35,813 nt of DNA. It comes from Oscillospiraceae bacterium. Lineage in GTDB: Bacteria > Bacillota > Clostridia > Oscillospirales > CAG-272. Below the pieces are notes generated by a model. That model ran no database searches and had not been told where the DNA came from. It worked only from the letters and a program-made list of their open reading frames with translations. Position 1 is the first letter of the stretch. Each line of letters begins with the position of its first letter. Position numbers and translations under genes: made by a program. The stretch spans positions 1-35,813 of the forward strand of contig SVRZ01000027.1 of assembly GCA_015064555.1 (NCBI GenBank). Direction: 5' to 3'. This document shows, in pieces, positions 24,264-32,506 of this stretch.

Positions 24264-24292
24264 TTGACAACAAAGCTTTTTACTGTTATAAT
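24264..24292 (+). promoter_or_regulatory. Consensus sigma-A promoter for holB - ricT
   Basis: TTGACA (24264-24269) and TATAAT (24287-24292) are 17 bases apart, a perfect consensus pair. The leader to the ATG at 24368 is about 70 bases. Confidence 0.88.
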
Positions 24293-24367
24293 ATAAGGTG
24301 TATTTTAATTAAATAAAATGCATATATTTGACCGAGGTGTTTTTTCTGCGGCATTCGGAGAGGTTTT

Positions 24368-25405
24368 ATGAGAAAAAGATTTACCGAAATATTTGGAAAT
24401 GAAAATACAAAGCTCAGGCTTTCCGATGCGGTTTTGCACCGTACTGTGCCGCATGCCATGCTTATCATCGGCCCTACGGGCTCCGGCAAGCATACGCTTG
24501 CACGCGAAACAGCATCGGCAATACTGTGCGAAAACAGAGATGATGAGGGTTACAGTCTGCCCTGCGGCGTCTGCCGCACCTGCAAGCGCATACGTAGCGG
24601 CAATTTCCCCGACGTTTCAACGCTCGGGCGCGAGTCGGGCAAGGCTACCATAGGTGTTGAGGATATCCGTGAATACCGCTCGGAGATGTTTTTATCGGCT
24701 ACCGAGGCTGACTCCAAGATATTCATCATCGAGGATGCCGAGCTTATGACGCCTGCGGCGCAGAATGCTCTGCTGAAGGTGCTCGAGGAGCCTCCGAGGG
24801 ACGTTCATATCATTCTTCTGGCGGCTGAGACCGACAAGATACTTACCACGGTAAGAAGCCGTACTCAGATCATCCAGATGGAAAGATTCGGAAGAGATGA
24901 GCTTAAGGAGTACTCAACAAGGCTTTCGGAGACCGCGCGAAGCATGGCACTCTCGCAGCCCGAAAGGCTCGACACCGTTCTTATAAATGCGGACGGAGTT
25001 CTCGGAAGAGTGCTCGCGGCTCTTGACGAAAAAAGTGCCGATTCCATAGGCAGCTCTCGCGCGCTCGTTCTCGACGTAATAGCCGCACTTCCGAAGAAAA
25101 CGCCCTTTGCAAGGCTATACACCGCAGTTGCCGCTCTGCCGCAGAAGCGCGAGGAGCTGAGGCATTCGCTGGAGATGCTCATTGCGGCGCTTCGGGATAT
25201 GATGGCAAGCAAGCTCTCGGATGATTTTACACCGATATTCTTCACCGATGCCGCTTCCTCGGAGGAGGCTATGGGAGGAATGAGCACATCAAGACTTATG
25301 AAAATATATGACGTTATATCGGAGGCGCTCGCTGATCTTGACAAAAACGTGCTCGTAGCACCTCTGCTCACCGATATGACGCTTAAAATAAAGGATATCA
25401 AATGA
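24368..25405 (+). CDS. holB: DNA polymerase III subunit delta'
   Basis: This clamp-loader subunit has 345 residues. A Walker A motif GPTGSGKHT (35-43) and a four-cysteine zinc module (Cys54, Cys66, Cys69, Cys72) are present, followed by IEDAELMTPAAQNALLKVLEEPP, the Walker B and sensor region shared with DnaX/HolB. The Ser-Arg-Cys finger found in many HolB proteins reads SRT here. The holB - ricT order with a 4-base overlap is conserved near the replication-related cluster of Bacillus and Clostridia, which supports delta' over DnaX. Confidence 0.93.
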   Translation: MRKRFTEIFGNENTKLRLSDAVLHRTVPHAMLIIGPTGSGKHTLARETASAILCENRDDEGYSLPCGVCRTCKRIRSGNFPDVSTLGRESGKATIGVEDIREYRSEMFLSATEADSKIFIIEDAELMTPAAQNALLKVLEEPPRDVHIILLAAETDKILTTVRSRTQIIQMERFGRDELKEYSTRLSETARSMALSQPERLDTVLINADGVLGRVLAALDEKSADSIGSSRALVLDVIAALPKKTPFARLYTAVAALPQKREELRHSLEMLIAALRDMMASKLSDDFTPIFFTDAASSEEAMGGMSTSRLMKIYDVISEALADLDKNVLVAPLLTDMTLKIKDIK

Positions 25406-26343
25406 TGGAAAACAAAAAGATAAACAAAGCAAATACAGAGCCCAGCACCGACAACAGCCACGCCGAGGTATCGGCAGGCTCTGTTGAAATAGTGGGCGTA
25501 AGCTTCCGCGAGGCGGGTAAGATATACTACTTTGCTCCCGGTGAGCTGAAGCTCGCGGAGGGCGACCGCGTTATAGTAGAAACGGCGCGCGGAACCGAAA
25601 TGGGTACGGTAAAGATACCCAATAAAAAGGTTTCCTCCGCGGATATAGTTTCTCCGCTTAAGCCTATAATCAGAGTTGCCACCAAGCAGGATCTCGAAAG
25701 AGATGCAAAAAATCGCGAGCTCGAAATGGAGGCGGCAATAATCTGCAAGAAAAAGATAGCCGCTCACGGACTCGGTATGAGGCTCGTTTCGGTCGAATAC
25801 ACCTTCGATAACTCAAAGCTGATATTCTACTTCACCTGCGAATCGCGCGTTGACTTCAGAGAGCTTGTAAAGGATCTTGCATCCACCTTCAGAACCAGAA
25901 TAGAGCTCAGGCAGATAGGTATAAGAGATGCCGCAAAGCTTATGGGCGGTCTTGGAATATGCGGAAGAAAATATTGCTGCGCGGGCTTCCTTTCCGACTT
26001 TGTTCAGGTTACTATAAAGATGGCAAAGGAGCAGAATTTCTCCCTGAATTCGGCAAAGGTTTCGGGTGCTTGCGGCAGACTTATGTGCTGTCTGCGCTAT
26101 GAGCACGAGGCTTATGAGGATGCTATCAGGGTTACTCCTCCTGTCGGCTCTGTGGTTCTCACCAAGGACGGTGAGGGTACGGTCGTAGAAACAAAGCCGC
26201 TCGCAGGCGAGATAAAGGTTAAGCTTGAGGGAAATGATAAGGATGCGCCTAAGCTCTATTTGATCGCAGACGTTAAGATACTCAGAGCTCCGAAGAGAAG
26301 CAAGGTTAAGGCTGACGAGGATGAGGAGATCGTAGAGGATTGA
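25402..26343 (+). CDS. ricT: RicT/YaaT PSP1-domain protein (Ric complex subunit)
   Basis: The 313-residue protein has the PSP1 core: YYFAPGELKLAEGDRVIVET near the start, then DLASTFRTRIELRQIGIRD. The cysteine-rich block GICGRKYCCAGFL...ACGRLMCC is the iron-sulfur-binding region of RicT, which works with RicA and RicF in mRNA maturation through RNase Y and in sporulation and competence. The ATG overlaps the holB stop (ATGA), as in Bacillus. The tail is acidic (about 15 residues, DEDEEIVED). A second ATG at 25405 is an equal start. Confidence 0.94.
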   Translation: MMENKKINKANTEPSTDNSHAEVSAGSVEIVGVSFREAGKIYYFAPGELKLAEGDRVIVETARGTEMGTVKIPNKKVSSADIVSPLKPIIRVATKQDLERDAKNRELEMEAAIICKKKIAAHGLGMRLVSVEYTFDNSKLIFYFTCESRVDFRELVKDLASTFRTRIELRQIGIRDAAKLMGGLGICGRKYCCAGFLSDFVQVTIKMAKEQNFSLNSAKVSGACGRLMCCLRYEHEAYEDAIRVTPPVGSVVLTKDGEGTVVETKPLAGEIKVKLEGNDKDAPKLYLIADVKILRAPKRSKVKADEDEEIVED

Positions 26344-26490
26344 TATGTATCCGTCTATAGGTGCCGCCTATTTTGACTTAACGAAATATTCCCAAGAACC
26401 TTTTTCGGGAGCATTTGACATAAAATCCACACCCTGCGACAACAGGATATAATTTTTTTCTCTCTTCGACAAAGTTTTTTGAAAAAGCAC

Positions 26491-26518
26491 TTGATTTTTT
26501 CTGCAAATGTGTTAGAAT
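26491..26518 (+). promoter_or_regulatory. Sigma-A type promoter for the ferredoxin gene
   Basis: TTGATT (26491-26496) and TAGAAT (26513-26518) have a 16-base spacer, about 26 bases before the ribosome binding site. The rest of 26344-26490 has no clear feature. Confidence 0.65.
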
Positions 26519-26550
26519 ATATATAACCAATAAATATGGAGGTTTTCGCT

Positions 26551-26718
26551 ATGGCATACAAGATTACCGATGAGTGCATCGCTTGCGGCGCATGCGCTGA
26601 TGCTTGCCCCACCGGATGCATTTCCGAGGGTGATAAGTACGTTATTAACGCTGACGAGTGCGTAAGCTGCGGTTCTTGCGCAGAGGCTTGCCCCGTAGGC
26701 GCTCCCGTTGAGGAATAA
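26551..26718 (+). CDS. Clostridial-type 2[4Fe-4S] ferredoxin
   Basis: The ATG at 26551 follows GGAGG by 8 bases and gives 55 residues. Two CxxCxxCxxxCP motifs (CIACGACADACP and CVSCGSCAEACP) bind two [4Fe-4S] clusters, as in the low-potential electron carriers of anaerobes that serve hydrogenases, pyruvate:ferredoxin oxidoreductase and radical SAM enzymes. It is placed between ricT and trmN6, an insertion relative to the order in Bacillus, and has its own promoter and terminator. Confidence 0.97.
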   Translation: MAYKITDECIACGACADACPTGCISEGDKYVINADECVSCGSCAEACPVGAPVEE

Positions 26719-26746
26719 TACATATACCTGGGCTTTCGTATTCAGG

Positions 26747-27113
26747 CATAACCACAAACGGAAAAAGGAGGAGGTATTCTGTTGATTTGCCTCCTCCTTT
26801 AATTTTTACCGATTTCAGTTTGTTATTTCCGTTTGTTATTTCCGTTTTCCGCTCTCGGCGTACGCACTATGTACGCCTTTCGATCGGAATAACGAAAATT
26901 TCTGCTCTGAATCCGTTCGCCCCAAGGGGCTTTCGTTCCCTTTACGGCATAACCGCAAACGAAAAGCGGAGGTATTCTGTTGATTTGCCTCCTCCTTTAA
27001 TTTTTACTTGTTTCCGTTTGTTTTTTTCCGCTTGTTATTTCCGTTTTCCGCTCTCGGCGTACGCACTATGTACGCCTTTCAATCGGAATAACGAAAATTT
27101 CTGCTCTGAATCC
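26747..27113. repeat. Imperfect tandem duplication (period 201 bp) in a gene-free stretch
   Basis: Units 26747-26914 and 26948-27113 are about 90% alike by eye and start 201 bases apart. Each holds the terminator-type stem, TTATTTCCG-type short repeats, a 7-bp hairpin GGCGTAC-7-GTACGCC, and the shared end ATTTCTGCTCTGAATCC. The first unit supplies the ferredoxin terminator; in the second the stem is damaged. No ORF of interest is present in 26719-27161. Confidence 0.85.
26764..26807 (+). terminator. Intrinsic terminator after the ferredoxin gene
   Basis: AAAGGAGGAGG (26764-26774) and CCTCCTCCTTT (26790-26800) form an 11-bp stem with a 15-base loop, followed by AATTTTT. Confidence 0.85.
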
Positions 27114-27161
27114 CTCACCCGGAAGGGAGCAGTTTATTTACACCTTTAAAGGATTTCTTCT

Positions 27162-27914
27162 ATGATAGAATTATTTGATAACGAAAGAATAGACGAGGTG
27201 AACGATAAGCTGAAGCTTATCCAGAAGCCGGATGGACTTACCTTTGGCACAGATGCCCTTCTCCTCGCCGCATATATGAATACGCGCGACGCGCTTGGAC
27301 TGGAGCTGGGAGCCGGGAGCGGAATAATATCTATGCTTCTGCTCACAAGAGGAAAGCTCCGGGCGGCTGATGCCTGCGAGGTTCAGGAGGAGTATGCCCT
27401 GCTGACCAAGAGAAATGCCGAGCTTAACTCTCTTTCGGACAGACTACGGTCGATCTGCAAGGATATAAGAGAGCTTGCCGTCACCGAGGAATACGACACC
27501 GTTTATACAAATCCTCCCTATATGACGGTTGATAGCGGACGCGCCTGCACTCTATCAAAGAAGAATCTTGCGAGGCATGAGGTTATGGGCGATATCGGAG
27601 ATTTCTGCCTTGCGGCAAAGCGGTCGCTGAAATACGGCGGCAGCTTCTATGCAGTCTACCGCCCCGACAGGCTCGTCGACCTTATCGCGGCTATGCGAGA
27701 ATGCGGTCTTGAGCCGAAGCGGATGACCTTTGTGCATGCAGATACCGAATCGGAATCATCTATGGTGCTCGTTGAGTCCAAGCGCGGCGGAAAAAGCGGA
27801 ATGATGCTTACCTCTCCGCTTATCATATACCGCGACAGGACACACAAGGAATACACCGACGATATGAATTATATTATGGAAAACGGCTCCTTCCCGAATG
27901 GGTATCGCAGATGA
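27162..27914 (+). CDS. tRNA1(Val) adenine-N6 methyltransferase-like (TrmN6/YabB)
   Basis: The 250-residue protein is a SAM-dependent methyltransferase: LELGAGSGIISMLLL is the SAM-binding motif and NPPY the adenine-N6 catalytic motif. The N-terminal DGLTFGTDALLLAAY matches TrmN6/YabB proteins. Its place between ricT and rsmI fits yabB of Bacillus. Target A37 of tRNA-Val is the family's known reaction in E. coli and is assumed here. The ATG follows AAAGGA by 8 bases. Confidence 0.9.
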   Translation: MIELFDNERIDEVNDKLKLIQKPDGLTFGTDALLLAAYMNTRDALGLELGAGSGIISMLLLTRGKLRAADACEVQEEYALLTKRNAELNSLSDRLRSICKDIRELAVTEEYDTVYTNPPYMTVDSGRACTLSKKNLARHEVMGDIGDFCLAAKRSLKYGGSFYAVYRPDRLVDLIAAMRECGLEPKRMTFVHADTESESSMVLVESKRGGKSGMMLTSPLIIYRDRTHKEYTDDMNYIMENGSFPNGYRR

Positions 27915-27929
27915 GCCGAGGAATTATAT

Positions 27930-28799
27930 ATGAGTGAATTTGAAAAGAATAAAACAGAAGGATCGACGATCTATCTCGTTGCAACTCCGATAGGCAATCT
28001 TGCCGATATCTCCGAGCGAGCAAAAAAGGTGCTCTCCGAGGTTGATTTTATCGCCGCGGAGGACACGCGAAACAGTCTTAAGCTCCTCACCTGCTTAGGG
28101 ATAAAAAAAGAGCTCGTGAGCTATCACGAGCACAATAAAAGATCAAGCGGTGAGCGCATAATCGCGCGAGTGCTCTCGGGAGAAAGCTGCGCTGTGATCA
28201 CCGATGCGGGAATGCCTGCCATAAGCGATCCCGGGGAGGATATCGTACGCCTTGCTGCCGATTCGGGAGTAAGAGTTTCGGTTATTCCGGGGGCTTGCGC
28301 GGCGGTTTCCGCGCTTTCGCTCTCTGCTCTTGCGACGGGACGCTTCTGCTTCGAAGGCTTTTTATCCACCGTCAAAAGCGAGCGCGAGGCAAGGCTCTCC
28401 GCCCTTAAGGGCGAGGAGCGCACTATGATAATTTACGAAGCCCCTCACAAGCTCTGCACAACACTCAAGGATCTTGAGCGTACCTTCGGCAAAGAACGCA
28501 GAATATCGCTCTGCCGCGAGCTCACAAAGCTCAACGAGGAGGTAGTCAGAACAACGCTCGGCAAGGCTAACGAGTATTACAGCGAGAACGCGCCTCGCGG
28601 CGAGTACGTCCTTATAATCGAAGGAGCGGCAGAGGCAGGCGTTGCCTCAGGCTGCGAAAATCCCCTGCTCTCGCTCTCTCCCGAGGAGCACGTTCGGCAT
28701 TATGAGGAAAAAGGTCTTTCCCGAATGGATGCCATAAAGGCAGCCGCAAAGGATCGCGGAATGAGCAAATCCGAGCTATACAAGATAGTCAATACTTAA
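27930..28799 (+). CDS. rsmI: 16S rRNA (cytidine-1402-2'-O)-methyltransferase
   Basis: The 289-residue protein belongs to the tetrapyrrole-methylase fold group. Signatures of RsmI are clear: YLVATPIGNLADIS, AAEDTRNS, SYHEHN, ITDAGMPAISDPG, PGACAAVSALSLSALAT and YEAPHKL. It methylates the ribose of C1402 in the 16S rRNA decoding centre. It starts 15 bases after the trmN6-like gene with GAGG as binding site, so they are one operon. The stop is 14 bases from the convergent radical SAM gene; no strong terminator is seen. Confidence 0.95.
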   Translation: MSEFEKNKTEGSTIYLVATPIGNLADISERAKKVLSEVDFIAAEDTRNSLKLLTCLGIKKELVSYHEHNKRSSGERIIARVLSGESCAVITDAGMPAISDPGEDIVRLAADSGVRVSVIPGACAAVSALSLSALATGRFCFEGFLSTVKSEREARLSALKGEERTMIIYEAPHKLCTTLKDLERTFGKERRISLCRELTKLNEEVVRTTLGKANEYYSENAPRGEYVLIIEGAAEAGVASGCENPLLSLSPEEHVRHYEEKGLSRMDAIKAAAKDRGMSKSELYKIVNT

Positions 28800-28813
28800 G
28801 AGCAATAGTGCTT

Positions 28814-29695
28814 TTACGTATCGGTGCGGAAGGGCGGTATATAATCCTCTCTTGCCGAATCTCGCTCCTGAACGAATGCATTTACAACACCGAGCCGCTC
28901 GGCATAGCCGACAAGCTCGGAATATTCGGCGCTCGTTACCCTTCTGTGAAGCGGTGCGGGCAGTCCCGATAACGGCGTATACTGGCTCATAAGGCTTAAA
29001 TATATGCCGTTTTTATATTTATCATAGAGATATTTCAGGTTTAGCTTCGCCTCGGCAAGGTGTCCGGGCAGAAGCAATATCCTCACTATGACTCCGGAGG
29101 TCATTATTCCATCCGCGTCAAAAATCGGAGTCGGTGCGAGGGCTACCATCTCATCTATCGCCCTCCTTGCCACACTTGGGTAATCCTCGGCGAAGGAATA
29201 CGCGGCGGCGGTCCCGGGGCGCGAGTATTTCAGGTCGGGAAGCCATACGTTCACCGTGTCGGACAGTGCTTTTACGGTTTCGGGTGTATCGTATGAGCCT
29301 GTATTATAGACTATCGGAACAGAGAGTCCCTTTTCTCTTGCCGCTCTTACCGCCTTTATTACAGATGGTGCGTAATGCGTGGCGGTGACGAGGTTGATAT
29401 TATGAGCACCCTTATCGCGAAGGGCAAGAAAGGTCTCGGAGAGCTCGCGCTCGCTTACGCTATAACCGACGGCACCGCGCGAAATATCGCGGTTCTGGCA
29501 ATATATACATCCGAGCGAGCAGCCCGAAAAGAATACCGTGCCCGAGCCGCGAGTCCCCGATATCGGAGGCTCCTCCCACATATGCAGGTCTGCGCGAGCC
29601 AGGAATATTTTATCTGTCATTTTGCAGTAGCCTACACTGCCCGACGTGCGGTCAATTCCGCATCCTCTTGCACAAAGGCGGCAACTCGTATACAT
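28814..29695 (-). CDS. PflA/PflX-like radical SAM protein
   Basis: The ATG at 29695 is preceded by AAAGGAG at 4 bases and gives 293 residues; a longer frame reaches into the deaminase gene's start and is rejected. The radical SAM motif is Cys59-x3-Cys63-x2-Cys66 (CSLGCIYC). The N-terminus has a further Cys set (CRLCARGCG...C) seen in COG1313 (PflX-type) proteins. Members resemble the pyruvate formate-lyase activating enzyme, but their substrates are not settled. It is divergent from the dCMP deaminase gene, sharing 82 bases. Confidence 0.85.
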   Translation of the reverse strand: MYTSCRLCARGCGIDRTSGSVGYCKMTDKIFLARADLHMWEEPPISGTRGSGTVFFSGCSLGCIYCQNRDISRGAVGYSVSERELSETFLALRDKGAHNINLVTATHYAPSVIKAVRAAREKGLSVPIVYNTGSYDTPETVKALSDTVNVWLPDLKYSRPGTAAAYSFAEDYPSVARRAIDEMVALAPTPIFDADGIMTSGVIVRILLLPGHLAEAKLNLKYLYDKYKNGIYLSLMSQYTPLSGLPAPLHRRVTSAEYSELVGYAERLGVVNAFVQERDSAREDYIPPFRTDT

Positions 29696-29711
29696 AAAGC
29701 TCCTTTCCGGG

Positions 29712-29740
29712 TTGACAATCAGATAAGTTTGTGATATACT
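29712..29740 (+). promoter_or_regulatory. Sigma-A type promoter for the dCMP deaminase gene
   Basis: TTGACA (29712-29717) and TATACT (29735-29740) have a 17-base spacer. No equally good promoter could be found for the divergent radical SAM gene. Confidence 0.8.
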
Positions 29741-29777
29741 TTCTAAAAGGAAAAAATTTATTAAAACGGAGATAGAT

Positions 29778-30272
29778 ATGTCTGACAAAAGAGAAGATTA
29801 TATAAGCTGGGATGATTATTTCATGGGAGTTGCACTTCTTGCGGCCCAGCGCTCCAAGGACCCAAGCACTCAGGTTGGCGCTTGTATCGTAGACGAAACA
29901 AACAGAATTCTCTCCACAGGGTACAACGGTTTTCCCAAGGGCTGCTCGGATGACGATTTCCCTTGGAACAGAAATGCCGAAGAGGGTGAAACAAAATATC
30001 CATTCGTTGTTCACGCAGAGCTTAATGCAATACTGAACAACCGCGGAAAATCTCTTGCGGATTCTAAAATTTACGTTGCGCTCTTCCCTTGCCACGAATG
30101 CGCCAAGGCGATAATCCAAGCAGGCATTAAAGAGGTTATTTATCTTTCGGATAAATACAAGGATACCGTTTCAGATGCGAATTCAAGACGTATGCTTGAA
30201 AGCGCAGGAGTTAAGCTCACAAAGCTTAAGCCTACAAAGAAGAGCCTTTTACTTAATTTTGATATCAGATAA
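29778..30272 (+). CDS. dCMP deaminase (ComEB-like)
   Basis: The 164-residue protein has the zinc deaminase motif HAELNA (His79, Glu81) and PCHEC (Cys105, Cys108). SKDPSTQVGACIVD and GYNGFPKGCSDDD are typical of dCMP deaminases, which convert dCMP to dUMP for dTTP synthesis and are often allosterically controlled by dCTP/dTTP. GGAG is 6 bases before the ATG. It is a single-gene unit with its own promoter and terminator. Confidence 0.92.
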   Translation: MSDKREDYISWDDYFMGVALLAAQRSKDPSTQVGACIVDETNRILSTGYNGFPKGCSDDDFPWNRNAEEGETKYPFVVHAELNAILNNRGKSLADSKIYVALFPCHECAKAIIQAGIKEVIYLSDKYKDTVSDANSRRMLESAGVKLTKLKPTKKSLLLNFDIR

Positions 30273-30280
30273 ACACAATG

Positions 30281-30315
30281 GAGCGAAGATGCCGCAAGGT
30301 GTCCTCGCTCTTTCT
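30281..30315 (+). terminator. Intrinsic terminator after the dCMP deaminase gene
   Basis: GAGCGA (30281-30286) pairs with TCGCTC (30305-30310), with an inner GA/TC and CC-GCAA-GG tetraloop stem; TTTCTATATT follows. Confidence 0.75.
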
Positions 30316-30318
30316 ATA

Positions 30319-31467
30319 TTAAAGTTCGAAATACTTTTTAATTTCGAGCAGTGATGCTTTATAGCTCCCCTGCGCCATAGGCGCTCTTCCTCCGCCCTTA
30401 CCGCTGAGGGCGGCGTTTGCCGCCTTTACTATTCCGTTGAAATCGGGAGATTCGGTATAAAGAACGTATCTGTAGGCTCCGTCCTCTCCAAAGAGCGCGA
30501 GTGTTACTCCTCCGACCTTTGGCGCGGCGGCATTGACAAGGGCACGGAGCGCATCGTTATCCGCTATCGGCGACAGGAGAACGGCATTCCCCTCGGTGGG
30601 CGAAAGCGCCTCCGCCTTTGAAACTGCAAGCTCACGTCCAAGCTCGCTATACATTCTGTCAAGCTCGCATTTGCTCGAATGAAGCCTTTCGACCTCATCG
30701 GCAACCTCGGTCATAGGAGCGCAAAGCAGAACCGAAATTCTATGCGCCTCGGAGGTTACCTCGGAAAGGTAGTCGTAGGCATCCATACCTGCGAGCATCC
30801 TTATTCTGCTGCCCGACTTATGCTTTACCGCATCGAGAAATTTTATCATTCCTATCTCACCCGTGTACGCAACGTGCGGTGCGCAGCAGGCGCAGTCGTC
30901 ATAGCCCTCGATGTGCACTATGCGTACGTCCTCCTTAAGATCGAGCTTTGAGCGATATTCAAGCGACTCAAGCTCACTGTCGGCGGGCATATAGGCAGTG
31001 ACGGGTACGTTCTTACAAACCGCCTCGTTTGCCAATCGCTCAACACGCATAAGCATCTCTGCCGTTACGACCTCCGAGGTATCAAAGGTTACGTCAGAAG
31101 AGCCGAGATGGAAGCCCGTGTTCTCTATTCCGTAAAGAGAATGAAAAAGTCCCGATACTATGTGCTCGGCTGTATGGGAACGCATTTTATTGTGCCTTTC
31201 TTCAAAATCGAGCACGCAATGCACACAATCATTTACATTTATGGCGTTTTCAACATAATGATGTATCACACCGTCTATCTCTCTTGCATCAATGACGCGC
31301 GAGTTACCTATGTAGCCCTTATCCGATGTCTGCCCTCCTGCCTCCGGGAAGAAGGCGGTCTTATCAAGGACTACGTCATAGCAGCTTTCTCTCTGCTCAC
31401 AGCTCAAAACGGTAGCATCAAATTCTTTTATATAGGCGTCCTTGTAGTATAGCTTTTCGGTTTTCAT
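30319..31467 (-). CDS. Alanyl-tRNA editing protein (AlaX-type, long form)
   Basis: The 382-residue protein begins with an AlaRS-like beta barrel (FFPEAGGQTSDKG) and has the editing-site zinc ligands HTAEH (His98, His102) and Cys194-x3-His198 (CCAPH). The C-terminal part (from about residue 285) is DHHA1-like and ends in a G-rich motif (SGKGGGRAPMAQGS). AlaX proteins hydrolyse mischarged Ser-tRNA(Ala) in trans. The start ATG overlaps the stop of the pseudouridine synthase gene (ATGA), so they are co-translated. Confidence 0.93.
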   Translation of the reverse strand: MKTEKLYYKDAYIKEFDATVLSCEQRESCYDVVLDKTAFFPEAGGQTSDKGYIGNSRVIDAREIDGVIHHYVENAINVNDCVHCVLDFEERHNKMRSHTAEHIVSGLFHSLYGIENTGFHLGSSDVTFDTSEVVTAEMLMRVERLANEAVCKNVPVTAYMPADSELESLEYRSKLDLKEDVRIVHIEGYDDCACCAPHVAYTGEIGMIKFLDAVKHKSGSRIRMLAGMDAYDYLSEVTSEAHRISVLLCAPMTEVADEVERLHSSKCELDRMYSELGRELAVSKAEALSPTEGNAVLLSPIADNDALRALVNAAAPKVGGVTLALFGEDGAYRYVLYTESPDFNGIVKAANAALSGKGGGRAPMAQGSYKASLLEIKKYFEL

Positions 31468-32162
31468 ATCTGATTTTCTTCTCCTGCGGCTTTCTTGTAT
31501 ATTTCTGCATCAAAAAGATTCCATGGGTATTCATCCGTACACGGGGTGGCACTAACCCTGATTTTTTTACCAAAAACGGTGAAGGATAACATATAGGCAA
31601 ACAGCGCGGGGACTCTCCTATGCTCATCGCGGCTGCCATACTTTTTATCACCTATCAGTGGGTGTGATCGAGCTGACATCTGCGCTCTTATCTGGTGGAA
31701 GCGACCTGTGCCGAGCTCTACCGAAAGAAGAGATGCATTTTCTCCTGACTCTGCAAGCCGCAAAGCGGTGAGCCTTGCCTCCTTTGCCCCGCGGCGCGCG
31801 GTCTTCACGACGTATGCCTTACTCGTTGCCGAATCCTTGAATAAAAGATCTCGGTATTCGCCTTCATCGGCTATTCCGTGGCAAGCCGCGAAATAACGCT
31901 TGACCATTCCGCCTTCCGATACCAGCCTCGAAAGCTCGGCGGCACTGCGCTTGTTTCTCGCAAAGGCTATAAGACCTCCTACCGTTCTGTCAAGCCTGTG
32001 AACGAGCCACAGCTCGTCCCTCTCCCCTGCCTCACGCAGAAGCCGTGAGGCATCGGTCATAGCATCAACGTCTCCGGAGGGATCCGACTGCGACGGCATT
32101 CCGACCGGCTTTTCGATTATTATTAAATTTTCGTCTTTGTATAGGAGCCTCACTGCCAGCAT
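31464..32162 (-). CDS. RluA-family pseudouridine synthase
   Basis: The chosen start, ATG 32162, has AAAGGA about 10 bases upstream and gives 232 residues. Longer frames are ruled out because they would include the promoter's -10 box at 32203-32208. The catalytic aspartate is Asp58 in HRLDRTVGG; the family motifs LL(Y)KDENLIIIEKPVG and TGRFHQIRAQM are present. No N-terminal S4 domain is visible, so it is a short RluA-type enzyme for rRNA or tRNA; the exact uridine is not determinable. Confidence 0.92.
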   Translation of the reverse strand: MLAVRLLYKDENLIIIEKPVGMPSQSDPSGDVDAMTDASRLLREAGERDELWLVHRLDRTVGGLIAFARNKRSAAELSRLVSEGGMVKRYFAACHGIADEGEYRDLLFKDSATSKAYVVKTARRGAKEARLTALRLAESGENASLLSVELGTGRFHQIRAQMSARSHPLIGDKKYGSRDEHRRVPALFAYMLSFTVFGKKIRVSATPCTDEYPWNLFDAEIYKKAAGEENQI

Positions 32163-32202
32163 ATTATATGATTCCTTTTGTCTGCAAAAATCGAACACGT
32201 AC

Positions 32203-32231
32203 ATTTTAGCATATTTAAAAAGATATTTCAA
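32203..32231 (-). promoter_or_regulatory. Sigma-A type promoter for the RluA-like/AlaX operon
   Basis: TTGAAA (32226-32231) and TAAAAT (32203-32208) on the minus strand have a 17-base spacer. It is divergent from the LRR lipoprotein promoter. Confidence 0.8.
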
Positions 32232-32304
32232 TAGAAAACGGTAATATTCATCCGAATTCGAAGGCTTGTTTTATGCTCATATTTTCCGTTTTGCCGTAAA
32301 AGTA

Positions 32305-32333
32305 TTGACTTCTTTATATTATTATGTTAAAAT
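32305..32333 (+). promoter_or_regulatory. Sigma-A type promoter for the LRR lipoprotein
   Basis: TTGACT (32305-32310) and TAAAAT (32328-32333) have a 17-base spacer. Confidence 0.8.
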
Positions 32334-32339
32334 TAACCG

Positions 32340-32506
32340 GCGACAAATATTTTCGCACGAAGGACGTATTGTGTCATTTCAGCACCCCGTGCTTATATCC
32401 CCTTTGTGTAAAAAGCTGCGTCGCGGCGGCGAGAAGTGCTTCATATGATGCACTCTCTTCGCGAGCGAATTTTATTTATCTTTTACAGAGAAAGGAAAAA
32501 CAGACC
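32340..32506 (+). other. Long 5' leader of the LRR lipoprotein gene
   Basis: The predicted transcript has a leader of about 165 bases. It contains GCAC-CCC-GTGC and, at about 32457-32468, TTCGC-GA-GCGAA followed by TTTTATTT, which resembles a small attenuator. I see no known riboswitch. An open frame through the leader in the lipoprotein's frame exists but the true start at 32507 has the signal peptide. Confidence 0.4.

Noticed and set aside
26390-26456. TTGACA near 26424 and TATAAT near 26456 as a promoter
   Set aside because: The spacer is about 27 bases, far from 17; the TTGATT/TAGAAT pair downstream is a better fit for the ferredoxin gene.
32324-32506. Upstream extension of the LRR lipoprotein to 32324
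   Set aside because: It would overlap the -10 box and place 61 residues before a clear lipoprotein signal peptide; the ATG at 32507 has a binding site.
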